Shown here one piece after another: positions 1 through 8,613 of a stretch of 64,000 nucleotides of DNA. Each line of letters begins with the position of its first letter. The first letter of the stretch is position 1. The notes under the pieces are model-generated. The model made no database searches, had not been told where the DNA came from, and saw only the letters and a program-made list of their open reading frames with translations. The position numbers and the translations under genes are program-made. This stretch comes from an uncultured Flavobacteriales bacterium (GTDB taxonomy: Bacteria > Bacteroidota > Bacteroidia > Flavobacteriales_D > CAJJDF01), in contig CAJJDF010000016.1 in NCBI GenBank assembly GCA_905182785.1, positions 1 to 64,000 of the forward strand, written 5' to 3'.

Positions 1-177
1 TTTAGCTTCATTTCTCTTGTTTTGATATAAGAAATTTGTAATTTCTGTTAAGCTATTTGTGGTAACGCTAATAGCCGATAAAACTACAACTGTATTTTCG
101 TTTGCAATGAGATTTGCAACCTCTTTCATCCTTTGTGGTTAACCCAAAAAAGTTCCTTTAAATTTAATTACTTTCAT
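1..177 (-). pseudogene. Aspartokinase N-terminus, start region disrupted (partial, runs off window)
   Basis: From an ATG at 177 the minus strand reads MKVIKFKGTFLG, then a TAA stop, then PQRMKEVANLI and an open frame to the window edge including VVVLSAISVTTNSL. Aspartokinases normally begin MKVxKFGGTSxG and carry SAMSGTTN, so the family match is clear although only 59 codons are visible. The KFGGTS nucleotide/aspartate-binding motif reads KFKGTF, the codon after LG is a stop (139-141), and the SG of SAMSG is SV. The only in-frame restart is an ATG at 129, which would drop the essential motif. A TATATTTG promoter box lies at 204-197, so the upstream start looks original. Either the gene is decaying or this is a sequence error; the rest of the gene is outside the window. 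Confidence 0.7.
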
Positions 178-182
178 TGTTT

Positions 183-221
183 AATTTAAAATTTAACAAA
201 TATAATTTAAAATTTAACAAA
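183..221. repeat. Two direct copies of an 18-bp AT-rich unit
   Basis: AATTTAAAATTTAACAAA occurs at 183-200 and again at 204-221, a 21-bp period, between the divergent aspartokinase and RNA methyltransferase genes. On the minus strand the first copy contributes the TTTG of the aspartokinase -7 box. It may be a regulator site or a simple AT-rich duplication. Confidence 0.5.
197..204 (-). promoter_or_regulatory. -7 promoter box TATATTTG for the aspartokinase gene
   Basis: The minus strand reads TATATTTG, a match to the Bacteroidota TAnnTTTG box, 19 bases before the ATG at 177. No TTG at the expected -33 spacing was seen; the nearest TTTG is only 13 bases away. Confidence 0.4.
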
Positions 222-268
222 AATAATTTTTGATTTGATTTTTTAGAGAGATAGTTTAAAATAAACTC

Positions 269-276
269 TATTTTTG
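269..276 (+). promoter_or_regulatory. -7 promoter box TATTTTTG for the RNA methyltransferase
   Basis: TATTTTTG matches TAnnTTTG and lies 19 bases before the ATG at 296. No clear -33 TTG at canonical spacing. Confidence 0.4.
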
Positions 277-295
277 CAAACTAAACAAAACAACT

Positions 296-1741
296 ATGGA
301 ATATACGCCTCAAGACATTAAAAAGGGAAACGAATTGGAATTAGAAATTACCGATATGGCTTTTGGTGGAAAAGGAATTGCAAAAATTGAGGTAGGAGAA
401 GGTAAATTGGTGATTTTTGTACCCAATACAATCCCTGGGCAAGTAGTGAAAGCAAGAATTTTCAAAAAGAAAAAGAGTTATTGTGAGTGTAAATTAATAG
501 ATGTAATTAAGAAATCTCCAGATGAAATTGAAGTTGATTTTCAGCCAATTTCTGGAGCGCCTTACATTACTTTTCCTATAGAGAAACAAAGAGAATATAA
601 AAAAAGCACAACAATAGAGCAATACAGAAGATTAGGTAAAATAGAGAATATAGACGATTTGTTTGATACTTATATAGAATCGCCAACTACTTTTCATTAC
701 CGTAATAAAATGGAATATGCGTTTAGTACTATTCGTTATGATTTAGATTCAGAAGAAACATTAGATGATGAGTTTGCCTTAGGATTTAAGAGAAGAGGAA
801 CTTGGTGGATGGTAGAAAACATGGACAAAGACTCTGGATTATTTGATGCCGAATTTGAAAACAAACTAAAAGAAGTAAGGGAATATTTATACAAAACTGG
901 TTTGCCAGCTTGGCATCCACCAAAGAAACACGGATTTTACAGGTATTTAACAGTACGTAAATCATATTTGAATAATAAGTTATTATTAAACTTAACTACT
1001 TCGGATACGGGATTAGTCCATTTTGATAAGCAAGCTTTTGTGGATTGTGTAACAGGAATTTTTGGAGATAGAGTTGCAGGAATTCTACTTACAATAAATT
1101 CAAGCTTGGGAGAGAGAGCTCACAATGATAAGAACGATTATGAAATGTTGTTTGGAGAAAACAAAATTGAAGAAAATTTATTGGGATTAAATTTTGAAGT
1201 AAGTATGCAAAGCTTTTTTCAAACGAACCCTAAGTCAGCAGAGAAACTTTACACCAAAGTAATTGATTATGTATTGGATGGGATGGAGTATTCCAAGGAT
1301 GATACTGTAATGGATTTATTCTGTGGAACAGGAACAATTGGTCAATTAATATCGAAGAAGACAGGAGTAAAAGTTATAGGAGTTGATATTATAGCAGAAG
1401 CAATTGAAAATGCCAAAGCCAATGCAAAAAGAAATGAAGTAGAAACAGCTACATTTTATGCAGCAGACGTAGGTAAGTTTTTAATTAAATACCCACAATA
1501 CGAAGGAAAGATAAAAACAATTGTTTTGGATCCTCCAAGAGCAGGGATTGCTCCAAAAACATTGGCAAAAGTAGCCAGTTTAGATGCAAAACGAGTCGTC
1601 TATGTTTCTTGTAATCCTGCAACACAATCTAGAGATGTTGAAGTTTTTAGAGAACACGGTTATCAACTTAAGAAAATTAGCTTTGTAGATCAATTTCCTC
1701 ATACTTCACACATTGAAGCAATTGCAATTTTTGAAAAATAA
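296..1741 (+). CDS. 23S rRNA (uracil-C5)-methyltransferase, RlmD/RlmCD/TrmA family
   Basis: SAM-dependent enzyme that methylates C5 of a uridine in rRNA or tRNA. A TRAM-like RNA-binding domain occupies about residues 8-70, a central RNA-recognition region follows, and the Rossmann methyltransferase domain shows DLFCGTGTIG, DPPRAG and the catalytic cysteine C439 in VSCNP. Length (481) fits the family. Classical RlmD carries a Cys cluster (C-x5-C-x2-C) binding a 4Fe-4S centre between TRAM and the central domain; here the corresponding stretch reads PISGAPYITFPIEKQ with no cysteines, so the cluster is absent. The target uridine therefore cannot be assigned from the sequence. It stands alone, divergent from the aspartokinase. 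Confidence 0.85.
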   Translation: MEYTPQDIKKGNELELEITDMAFGGKGIAKIEVGEGKLVIFVPNTIPGQVVKARIFKKKKSYCECKLIDVIKKSPDEIEVDFQPISGAPYITFPIEKQREYKKSTTIEQYRRLGKIENIDDLFDTYIESPTTFHYRNKMEYAFSTIRYDLDSEETLDDEFALGFKRRGTWWMVENMDKDSGLFDAEFENKLKEVREYLYKTGLPAWHPPKKHGFYRYLTVRKSYLNNKLLLNLTTSDTGLVHFDKQAFVDCVTGIFGDRVAGILLTINSSLGERAHNDKNDYEMLFGENKIEENLLGLNFEVSMQSFFQTNPKSAEKLYTKVIDYVLDGMEYSKDDTVMDLFCGTGTIGQLISKKTGVKVIGVDIIAEAIENAKANAKRNEVETATFYAADVGKFLIKYPQYEGKIKTIVLDPPRAGIAPKTLAKVASLDAKRVVYVSCNPATQSRDVEVFREHGYQLKKISFVDQFPHTSHIEAIAIFEK

Positions 1742-1837
1742 AACACAAATATTTAACAAAATTTAGATTTGTTGAATTATATTTAAAATAGTTGTTAAAA
1801 AAACAACAAAACACTTCTCTTCTAAAATAATACTACT

Positions 1838-1845
1838 TATCTTTG
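1838..1845 (+). promoter_or_regulatory. -7 promoter box TATCTTTG for the ACT-gldFG unit
   Basis: TATCTTTG matches TAnnTTTG and sits 33 bases before the ATG at 1879, suggesting the transcript carrying gldFG begins here rather than at gldF. Confidence 0.4.
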
Positions 1846-1878
1846 TATAGTAGAAAAATAAAAAATAAAATACTGTAA

Positions 1879-2529
1879 ATGAGTAATATATCAAAAATAA
1901 TTGAAAAAGAGATTTCATCATCTCCTTTTTTAGAGGAATCAATTGCTGAAGACTTAATAAATATTTCGTCTCTAGCTAGAATGCTTAAGCCAAAAGTGGA
2001 AGCAGAATTGGGTAAAGAGGTAAAGACGGGAGCACTTGTTATGGCGATTAACCGAATGCAATTCGAGAAATTTCATGAAATAAATGGTAAAATAGAAGAG
2101 TTTATGAATTCTTTGGGAGATATAATTATCAGGAGTAACCTGAATGATTATGCGTTTAAAAACTCACCAACCTTAGCACAAGCACAAATGAAATTAATAG
2201 AAGCTTCTAGTGATTTGATTGATGGTTTTTGTACAGTTTCACAAGGTGTTTATGAATCAAACATTGTAGTAATAAAATCTTTGTCTGATAAAGTTGATGA
2301 ATTGTTTGCAGACGAAATTCAATTATTCAAAATGGAAGATTTATCTTCTGTCACATTAAGATTACCGGAATTTAATGTTCCTGGAGCTTATTATTTTCTA
2401 TTAAAGAAAATAGCTTGGGAAAACATTAATATTTTTGAAATTATATCGACAACAAATGAAATAACATTGGTTGTAAAAAACCAAGATATTGACAGAGTAT
2501 TCTCTTTATTAATGTCTTTTAAGAAATAA
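1879..2529 (+). CDS. ACT-domain protein of unknown function upstream of gldF
   Basis: A 216-residue soluble protein without signal peptide. The N-terminal ~130 residues look helical, with a segment SSLARMLKPKVEAELGKEV resembling a small winged-helix or helical domain. The C-terminal ~60 residues (PGAYYFLLKKIAWENINIFEI, then TTNEITLVV) have the shape of an ACT ligand-binding domain, as found in amino-acid-responsive enzymes and regulators. It ends only 6 bases before gldF, so the two are probably cotranscribed. Function unknown; a role in sensing an amino acid is an inference from the fold, and its position near the aspartokinase remnant (whose own family uses ACT domains) may be coincidence. 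Confidence 0.6.
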   Translation: MSNISKIIEKEISSSPFLEESIAEDLINISSLARMLKPKVEAELGKEVKTGALVMAINRMQFEKFHEINGKIEEFMNSLGDIIIRSNLNDYAFKNSPTLAQAQMKLIEASSDLIDGFCTVSQGVYESNIVVIKSLSDKVDELFADEIQLFKMEDLSSVTLRLPEFNVPGAYYFLLKKIAWENINIFEIISTTNEITLVVKNQDIDRVFSLLMSFKK

Positions 2530-2535
2530 TAATTT

Positions 2536-3264
2536 ATGCTGTCACTTATTAGAAAGGAAGTAGGTAGTTTTTTTAGTTCCATTGTTGGTTACATTACAAT
2601 TGTAATATTCTTATTGTCAATAGGAGTATTTATGTGGGTAATTCCTGGAAAAACTAATGTATTTGATAGTGGATTTTCTGACATGGGATTTCTATTTGCT
2701 AATGCACCAGCTATCTTTCTATTTTTAATACCAGCCATTACCATGAGGCTTTTTGCAGAGGAAAGAAGAATGCAAACTCTAGAGCTTTTATTTACAAAGC
2801 CAATCACAGATTTACAAATTGTACTGGCAAAATATATTGCTGGTTTGGTACTTCTTATTTTTTCTTTGTTACCTACTTTGGTCTATTATTATTCCATAGT
2901 ACAATTGGGTGATCCAGTTGGTAATATTGATTCTGGAGGAACAATTGGTTCTTATATCGGTTTGTTTTTTCTAGGTGCTGGATTTTTAGCAATTGGTTTG
3001 TTTGCATCTTCAATTACTACCAACCAAATTGTCTCTTTCTTGGTAGCAGTTGTTTTGTGTTTCTTTGTTTATCTAGGTTTCGATTTTATTGGGAGTAACA
3101 TTGCTTCAGGAGAAACAGCTTACAACATTAAGAACTTAGGAATAGAAGAGCATTATGCTTCCATTCAAAGAGGGGTAATAGATTCAAGAGATATTTTGTA
3201 TTTTATTAGTTTGATAGTCGTGTTTTTATTGGCTACTAAATTGAGTTTAAAAAGATCTAAATAA
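2536..3264 (+). CDS. gldF: Gliding-motility ABC transporter permease GldF
   Basis: Integral membrane permease (242 residues, six predicted membrane segments) of the ABC-2 type, forming with GldA and GldG the transporter required for gliding in Flavobacterium johnsoniae. The family hallmark is visible in LFAEERRMQTLELLFTKPITDLQIVLAKY at about residues 67-95, directly after a membrane helix. Its stop codon shares one base with the gldG start, showing translational coupling. The ATPase gene gldA is not in this window, as is common since gldA is often unlinked. Many non-gliding Bacteroidota also keep gldFG, so motility itself is not proven. Confidence 0.9.
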   Translation: MLSLIRKEVGSFFSSIVGYITIVIFLLSIGVFMWVIPGKTNVFDSGFSDMGFLFANAPAIFLFLIPAITMRLFAEERRMQTLELLFTKPITDLQIVLAKYIAGLVLLIFSLLPTLVYYYSIVQLGDPVGNIDSGGTIGSYIGLFFLGAGFLAIGLFASSITTNQIVSFLVAVVLCFFVYLGFDFIGSNIASGETAYNIKNLGIEEHYASIQRGVIDSRDILYFISLIVVFLLATKLSLKRSK

Positions 3265-4985
3265 TGAAAGGGAATTCTAAAATACTCATACAAGTAATAG
3301 CAGTTGCACTCGTTATTTTTTTAGCAAACTTTATTGGTTCTAAAAAGTTTTTAAGAGTGGATCTTACCGAAGAGAAAATTCATTCTTTGTCTGAAACTAC
3401 GATTGATATTCTTCAAGATGATTCTTTGATAAAAGAGGAACTAAGATTTGAAGTTTATTTGGAAGGAGATTTACCACCAAAACTGAGAAAGCTACAGTTG
3501 GCACTGAAAGAAAAATTAAGTGAATTGAAAGCTTACGGAGGAGCTAATATTTTCTTTGAATTTATTGATCCAGCCAAAGAGGAGTCTAGAAAAGAGGAGG
3601 TTTTTAGTCAACTCTATGAACAAGGGTTACAACCTACAAAAGTGAGTACTTTGGTGGGAGGAACAAAATCCGATATGTTACTTTTTGGAGGTGTAATGTT
3701 GAGAACAATTGACAACAGAAATATTCCAATTCAGATTCTTTCTCCTAGTAATTTAGATCCAAATAGTGGAGCTGCAATTCCAGTCCCTATTGATTTTATT
3801 CCTGTAGAAAATATAATAAATGATTTGGAGTATTTATTATTGGAAGGAATTTATAAAGCAGTAAACCCTAACAGAAAAAAGATTGGATTTTTGCAAGGGC
3901 ATGGAGAGTTAAAGGAACTAGAAAGGTATGACGTAACCTTCGAATTATCTAAGTTTCATGCGGTAGAAGATATAACTCTTAGCGGAAAGCTTAATTCATT
4001 GAATAATTTTGATGCTTTGGTTATTGCAAAGCCTACAAAACCTATCAGTGAAAAGGATAAATACCTCATTGACCAATTTATAATGAAAGGTGGAAAAGTA
4101 GCTTGGTTAATTGATCCTGTTGAAGTTAATCAAGATTCGTTAGATTTTAACGAACAAACTTTTGGGCTAGAAAGAGAATTAAATGACATTGATGAACAAA
4201 TATTTACCTACGGAGTAAGGTTAAATAAAGATTTAGTGATTGATGTAAATTCTATAAAAATTCCTTTAGGAGGAAATTTATACAAATGGTATTATTATCC
4301 GTTTATCCGTACCGAAAAAATTGACAATCCTATTGTGAATAATGTAAATCCTATTCGATTGAAATATGCGAGTACCATGGATTTACTTAAGAACCCTGAG
4401 ATTACAAAAACACCTTTATTAGTTACTTCAGAAAAATCGATAACGTATAAAATTCCTGTAAGAATTAATTACCAAATGATTGGGCTAAAGGAAGAAGTGA
4501 TAAAGTACAATGCAACTCCCAATAGAATTGTGGCAGCCATGTTGGAAGGGAAATTTAAGTCTAATTTTAGAAATAGATTGACGGCTAATTTTTTGAAAAA
4601 TGCGCCAGTAAAACACAGGGATGAAGGAGTTCAAAATAAAATGTTGGTCATAAGTGATGGGGATATAATTAATGCAGAAGTGGATTCTTTTCAAAACAGA
4701 AAAGGTAATATGATTGTAAGGCCTTTGAATATCAATTTTGATAAATTTGATAGAAGCATGACTTTTGGAAACAAAGAGTTTTTTGTGAATGCTATGGAAA
4801 GCTTAATGGGGTTAGACGATCTTATTCCGCTAAGAAGTAAAACAATTACGCTAAGACCTTTGAACAAAGCAAAAGTAGAAAGTGAACGTACTTATTGGAA
4901 AGCAATCAATGTATTCATTCCAATTCTTGTCATCTTTATTTTTGGAATTTTCTATAATTTCTTGAGGAAAAGAAGATTTAGTTAA
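3264..4985 (+). CDS. gldG: Gliding-motility ABC transporter auxiliary protein GldG
   Basis: Partner of GldF, 573 residues, anchored by a membrane helix at residues 8-25 and another near residues 545-563, with a large extracytoplasmic ABC-transporter auxiliary domain between. Motifs seen in the family include the DLTEEKIHSLSE segment after the first helix and the GFLQGHGE segment near residue 211. The start codon overlaps the gldF stop (TAATG). Substrate of the GldAFG transporter is unknown. No terminator hairpin is evident before the next gene, which begins 112 bases downstream with its own promoter box. Confidence 0.92.
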   Translation: MKGNSKILIQVIAVALVIFLANFIGSKKFLRVDLTEEKIHSLSETTIDILQDDSLIKEELRFEVYLEGDLPPKLRKLQLALKEKLSELKAYGGANIFFEFIDPAKEESRKEEVFSQLYEQGLQPTKVSTLVGGTKSDMLLFGGVMLRTIDNRNIPIQILSPSNLDPNSGAAIPVPIDFIPVENIINDLEYLLLEGIYKAVNPNRKKIGFLQGHGELKELERYDVTFELSKFHAVEDITLSGKLNSLNNFDALVIAKPTKPISEKDKYLIDQFIMKGGKVAWLIDPVEVNQDSLDFNEQTFGLERELNDIDEQIFTYGVRLNKDLVIDVNSIKIPLGGNLYKWYYYPFIRTEKIDNPIVNNVNPIRLKYASTMDLLKNPEITKTPLLVTSEKSITYKIPVRINYQMIGLKEEVIKYNATPNRIVAAMLEGKFKSNFRNRLTANFLKNAPVKHRDEGVQNKMLVISDGDIINAEVDSFQNRKGNMIVRPLNINFDKFDRSMTFGNKEFFVNAMESLMGLDDLIPLRSKTITLRPLNKAKVESERTYWKAINVFIPILVIFIFGIFYNFLRKRRFS

Positions 4986-5063
4986 ACTTCTCGTTATTAT
5001 TTTAAAATAAAACTCTTTCATTAAACCCTCATTTCTTGTATATTGATAAACAATTACTAAGAA

Positions 5064-5090
5064 CCCATAATGGGCAATTTATTATTTTTG
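5064..5090 (+). promoter_or_regulatory. Promoter with a small palindrome, nearly leaderless start
   Basis: A perfect 11-bp palindrome CCCATAATGGG (5064-5074) lies just upstream of a TAnnTTTG box, TATTTTTG at 5083-5090. The ATG follows only 7 bases later at 5098, so the transcript would have almost no leader. The palindrome is placed where a repressor would cover the promoter; this is inference. Confidence 0.35.
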
Positions 5091-5097
5091 GGTTTAA

Positions 5098-5904
5098 ATG
5101 AAAAAAGCTTTACTCGTACTATTTCTAATTCCACTTATTTCCCTTGCCGGAAATGATAATTTTCACATTGGAGCCAGAAACTCTGGAATGGGAAACACAG
5201 GATTAACCTTAGCAGATGTTTGGGCAATTCGTTACAATCAAGCAGCTTTGGCAGATATAAGCCAAATAGCAGTTGGGATTTCATACGAAAGTAGATTTTT
5301 TACCAAGAGTTTGGGGATTCAATCTTTTGCTTTTGTTTTACCCACAAAAAGCGGAACTTTTGGAATTAATTACACAGGGTTTGGCGATAATTTATACAGA
5401 GAAACCAAACTAGGATTAGGTTACGGAATGAAATTATCAGATAAATTCAACATAGGAATTCGACTAAATTATCATTCATTAAGATTAGGAAATAACTACG
5501 GAAAAGCAAATAATTTGACTTTTGAAATCGGTTTTGTTGCCAAGCCAACCAAGAATTTAGAAATTGGTTTTCACCTTTTTAATCCATCCGCAGTAAAGCT
5601 GAATGATTACCAAAATGAAATAATTCCTGTAATTATGAATCTAGGTATTTCGTATAAATTCTCTGATAAACTAAGAACTAATGTTGAGATAGAAAAAGAT
5701 ATAGAGCACCCTTATTCTCTAAAAATAGGACTTGAGTATTTGCCTTTGGAATATTTATATATAAGAGCAGGAATTACAACCAACCCAACTATGCCAACTA
5801 TTGGTTTTGGAGTTGTAAAAAACCAATTTAAAATAGATTTTTCATCCAATTTTCATCCTAGTTTAGGAATTACTCCAGCTTTAGGAATGACATACACATT
5901 TTGA
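5098..5904 (+). CDS. PorV/PorQ-like outer membrane beta-barrel protein
   Basis: A 268-residue secreted protein: signal peptide at residues 1-17 (ends SLAGN), then the segment GARNSGMGNTGLTLADVWAIRYNQAAL, which is typical of the PorV/PorQ and FadL-like barrels of Bacteroidota. The remainder is alternating amphipathic strands and it ends in an aromatic residue (MTYTF), as barrels do. PorV and PorQ act in type IX secretion, but paralogues with other roles are common and this one is short, so the exact role is open. It is followed 91 bases later by an outer-membrane helix-hairpin-helix protein, an arrangement suggesting the two proteins act together. Confidence 0.6.
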   Translation: MKKALLVLFLIPLISLAGNDNFHIGARNSGMGNTGLTLADVWAIRYNQAALADISQIAVGISYESRFFTKSLGIQSFAFVLPTKSGTFGINYTGFGDNLYRETKLGLGYGMKLSDKFNIGIRLNYHSLRLGNNYGKANNLTFEIGFVAKPTKNLEIGFHLFNPSAVKLNDYQNEIIPVIMNLGISYKFSDKLRTNVEIEKDIEHPYSLKIGLEYLPLEYLYIRAGITTNPTMPTIGFGVVKNQFKIDFSSNFHPSLGITPALGMTYTF

Positions 5905-5995
5905 TGGCCTATAATAGCCTTTTAATTTTTGAGATATTTTATCAATAGGAATAAAATTAGTAGCAAATGATTTGTGCAGTAGCGTTTAACAAAAT

Positions 5996-8071
5996 ATGAA
6001 AATAATTAAGTTTTATATCATTTTAGGAATCTTATGTTCTTCGCAATGTGGGTACTCTCAGGAAGAATCTAAGGAGAAAAATGAAATTATAGAGCAAAGA
6101 ATTGAATACATTGGTGGAGAAAATGAATCCATTGATTACACCACATTATTCGATAATCTGTATTATTTTTACGATCATCCAATTAATCTAAACAATATCA
6201 ATGATGTAGAATCTCTACTAGAGGTAGGATTAATCTCTGACTTACAATTGTTGAGTCTGAAAATGCATATTGCTGCAAATAATAAACTGATGACAATTTA
6301 CGAGTTGCAGGCTGTACAGGGATTTGATAGGGAAAGTATTCGTAATATGTTGCCTTTTGTAAAAGTCTCACAAGAATTATTTACACCCAATGTTTCTCTT
6401 AAAGAAATATTAAAAAACTCGAGTAATGAAGTTTACTTGAGAAACATAAGAGACATTGAACAAAAAAAAGGATATTCTCTCAAAGAAGAAGAGGACGACA
6501 AACGTTATTTGGGAAGTCCTGATAAACTATATATCCGTTACCGATTTCGCTATTTGAACAAGATAAGTTTAGGATTTACAGCAGAAAAAGACCAAGGGGA
6601 AGAGTTTTTTAAAGGTTCACAAAAAAAAGGATTTGATTATTACTCGGCTCATTTTTTCATGAAAGATTTCGGACGATTAAAAGCTCTGGCCGTAGGAGAT
6701 TATCATTTTCAAGTAGGACAAGGACTAACTCTTTGGAGTGGCTTAGCTTTCGGCAAATCCATTGATATTAGTTCAGTTAAGCGAAATGCAGTTGGAATAA
6801 GACAGTATGCTTCGGCAGATGAAAATAATTTTTTGAGAGGAGGAGCAGCTACTTTTGGAATCACAAAAAACATTAGTTTTTCGGCTTTTTATTCCCGTAA
6901 GAAAATTGATGCAAACATTACCGATACACTTGATTTTCAAAATAATGATGTTGTATTCTCTTCTTTTCAAAACAGTGGTTTTCATAGAGTAACGGCCGAA
7001 TTAAATGATAAAGATGCTATTCAAGAAACACATTTTGGAGGAAGAGTAGAGTTTCAAAACCAAGCTCTTAAAATTGGAGCTACAGGATTTGCTTCCCAAT
7101 ATGGAGGAGAGTTTAGTAGAAAACTTAGTTTTTACAATCAGTTTGAATTCTCTAACAATAAAAACTCAGTTTTTGGGATGGATTACAATTACGTACACAG
7201 GAATTTCAATTTTTTTGGAGAGTTTTCGAGGAGTGAAAATGGAGGGTTGGCTTATGTAAATGGATTATTGATGTCGCTCGACCCTAGATTTTCATTCACT
7301 ATTTTACACAGAAACTATGGAAAGGATTATCAAAATTTATTGAGTAATGGATTTGCCGAAAGTAACTCGAGAAATGAAAAAGGAATTTATATGGGGTTTG
7401 ATGCCAAGCTTAACAGACAATTCTCTTTAACTGGATTCATAGATTTTTTCACTTTCCCTTGGCTTAAGTTTCAGGCTTATTCGCCCAATACGGGAGGTTA
7501 TGATTATAATGTGCAATTAACCTATAAGAAAAGTAGAAATTTTTCAGCTTACGCCAGAGTCAGGTATCAAAACAAAGAATTAAATAACAGTGCCATAGAA
7601 TCTTCTACGTATCAATTGGTGGATGAGAAAAGAACCAATTACAGACTAAACCTTTCTTATAAAATAACTGATTATTTGACTCTTAAAAATAGAGTAGAGG
7701 TAGTTCAATACCAAAAAGGAACTGCCGATAAAGAAATGGGATTTTTGGCTTACCAAGATGTGGTATTTAAACCCAAATCAAAACCATATTCTTTCACCGC
7801 TCGTTACGCTTTGTTTGACGTAGAAACTTACAATGCCAGAGTGTATGCCTATGAAAATGATGTATTATACTATTTTTATATTCCGGCTTATTATAAAGTA
7901 GGTTCTCGATTTTATTTAACTGCTCGTTACAAATACCGCAAAAAATTTGATTTCTGGATTCGTTATGGAGTATGGAATTATAGAAATGAAGAAACTATCC
8001 TTAGTGGATTAGAGGAAATACAAGGGAACATCCGTTCTGATGTGAAGGTTGTTTTTAGGTATTTGTTTTAA
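5996..8071 (+). CDS. Outer membrane protein with N-terminal helix-hairpin-helix (ComEA-like) repeats
   Basis: A 691-residue exported protein with signal peptide (residues 1-21, ending in GYSQ). After it come helix-hairpin-helix-like motifs at about residues 60-120 (PINLNNINDVESLL, then MTIYELQAVQGFDRESIRNMLPF), like those of ComEA-family DNA-binding proteins. The C-terminal two thirds are rich in aromatic beta strands and end in VVFRYLF, as expected of a large beta-barrel. This family is widespread in Bacteroidota and uncharacterised; a role in DNA or polymer handling at the outer membrane is only an inference from the motif. Likely cotranscribed with the preceding barrel gene. Confidence 0.6.
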   Translation: MKIIKFYIILGILCSSQCGYSQEESKEKNEIIEQRIEYIGGENESIDYTTLFDNLYYFYDHPINLNNINDVESLLEVGLISDLQLLSLKMHIAANNKLMTIYELQAVQGFDRESIRNMLPFVKVSQELFTPNVSLKEILKNSSNEVYLRNIRDIEQKKGYSLKEEEDDKRYLGSPDKLYIRYRFRYLNKISLGFTAEKDQGEEFFKGSQKKGFDYYSAHFFMKDFGRLKALAVGDYHFQVGQGLTLWSGLAFGKSIDISSVKRNAVGIRQYASADENNFLRGGAATFGITKNISFSAFYSRKKIDANITDTLDFQNNDVVFSSFQNSGFHRVTAELNDKDAIQETHFGGRVEFQNQALKIGATGFASQYGGEFSRKLSFYNQFEFSNNKNSVFGMDYNYVHRNFNFFGEFSRSENGGLAYVNGLLMSLDPRFSFTILHRNYGKDYQNLLSNGFAESNSRNEKGIYMGFDAKLNRQFSLTGFIDFFTFPWLKFQAYSPNTGGYDYNVQLTYKKSRNFSAYARVRYQNKELNNSAIESSTYQLVDEKRTNYRLNLSYKITDYLTLKNRVEVVQYQKGTADKEMGFLAYQDVVFKPKSKPYSFTARYALFDVETYNARVYAYENDVLYYFYIPAYYKVGSRFYLTARYKYRKKFDFWIRYGVWNYRNEETILSGLEEIQGNIRSDVKVVFRYLF

Positions 8072-8418
8072 TTCTTATTGTTTCCCTTCTTTAGCTAGAC
8101 TTTCTGTATTACAACAGTTACTGTCAAATGTTCAGCTAAAATTAACTATCTTAATCATTGCGATTTGTTCATTTTTTTCATTGATGACAAAACGAACCAA
8201 AAAATCTAGGCTTCATTCTACTTCACGATTTTAACTTGTATTTTTCGATTCAGTCAGTGATTTCCTCTACAAGTTCCCGAACTTCTTCCCTCATTTACGA
8301 AAAATTCTGCATTAAAATTCCTTCTTAGATTGAGGCCGATACTAAAAAAGGCCAAGCTGTGCTTATAATTTAGTTTTACAAATATTCATTATCCGATATT
8401 AATCAGAACATTTTTTCA

Positions 8419-8536
8419 GACTGAGCCTTTCGATTATCGCTAAAGATAAACTCAGTCGAAGTCTCACAAAGAATATTTCACGTTTTAAATTAATGTAATA
8501 CTTTAATGAATAAAGATGCTGAAATAAATTCAGCAT
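8419..8536. repeat. Composite palindromic intergenic repeat (in the 540-bp gap 8072-8613)
   Basis: The gap after 8071 has no credible gene. It contains an inverted repeat GACTGAG (8419-8425) and CTCAGTC (8451-8457), the 14-mer TCTCACAAAGAATA (8462-8475), and a hairpin ATGCTGAA-ataaa-TTCAGCAT (8516-8536). The same 14-mer, in reverse orientation, and the same hairpin type recur at 40890-40923, so these are modules of a dispersed repeat family. 8072-8410 shows nothing I can name. Confidence 0.7.
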
Positions 8537-8556
8537 GACTGATAAAAAGAATTTAC

Positions 8557-8588
8557 AAAAAACCCCCCACACAAAGTGTAGAGGTTTT
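8557..8588 (-). terminator. Intrinsic terminator of the OmpA-family gene
   Basis: On the minus strand AAAACCTCTACAC pairs across a short loop with GTGTGGGGGGTTTT, running into T6, starting about 25 bases after the stop at 8614. Confidence 0.8.
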
Positions 8589-8613
8589 AACTAATTACTA
8601 GTAAACTAAAAGA

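Noticed and set aside
8049-8234. 61-codon frame after the helix-hairpin-helix gene
   Set aside because: Overlaps the end of the real gene and shows no conserved feature; composition is that of intergenic DNA.
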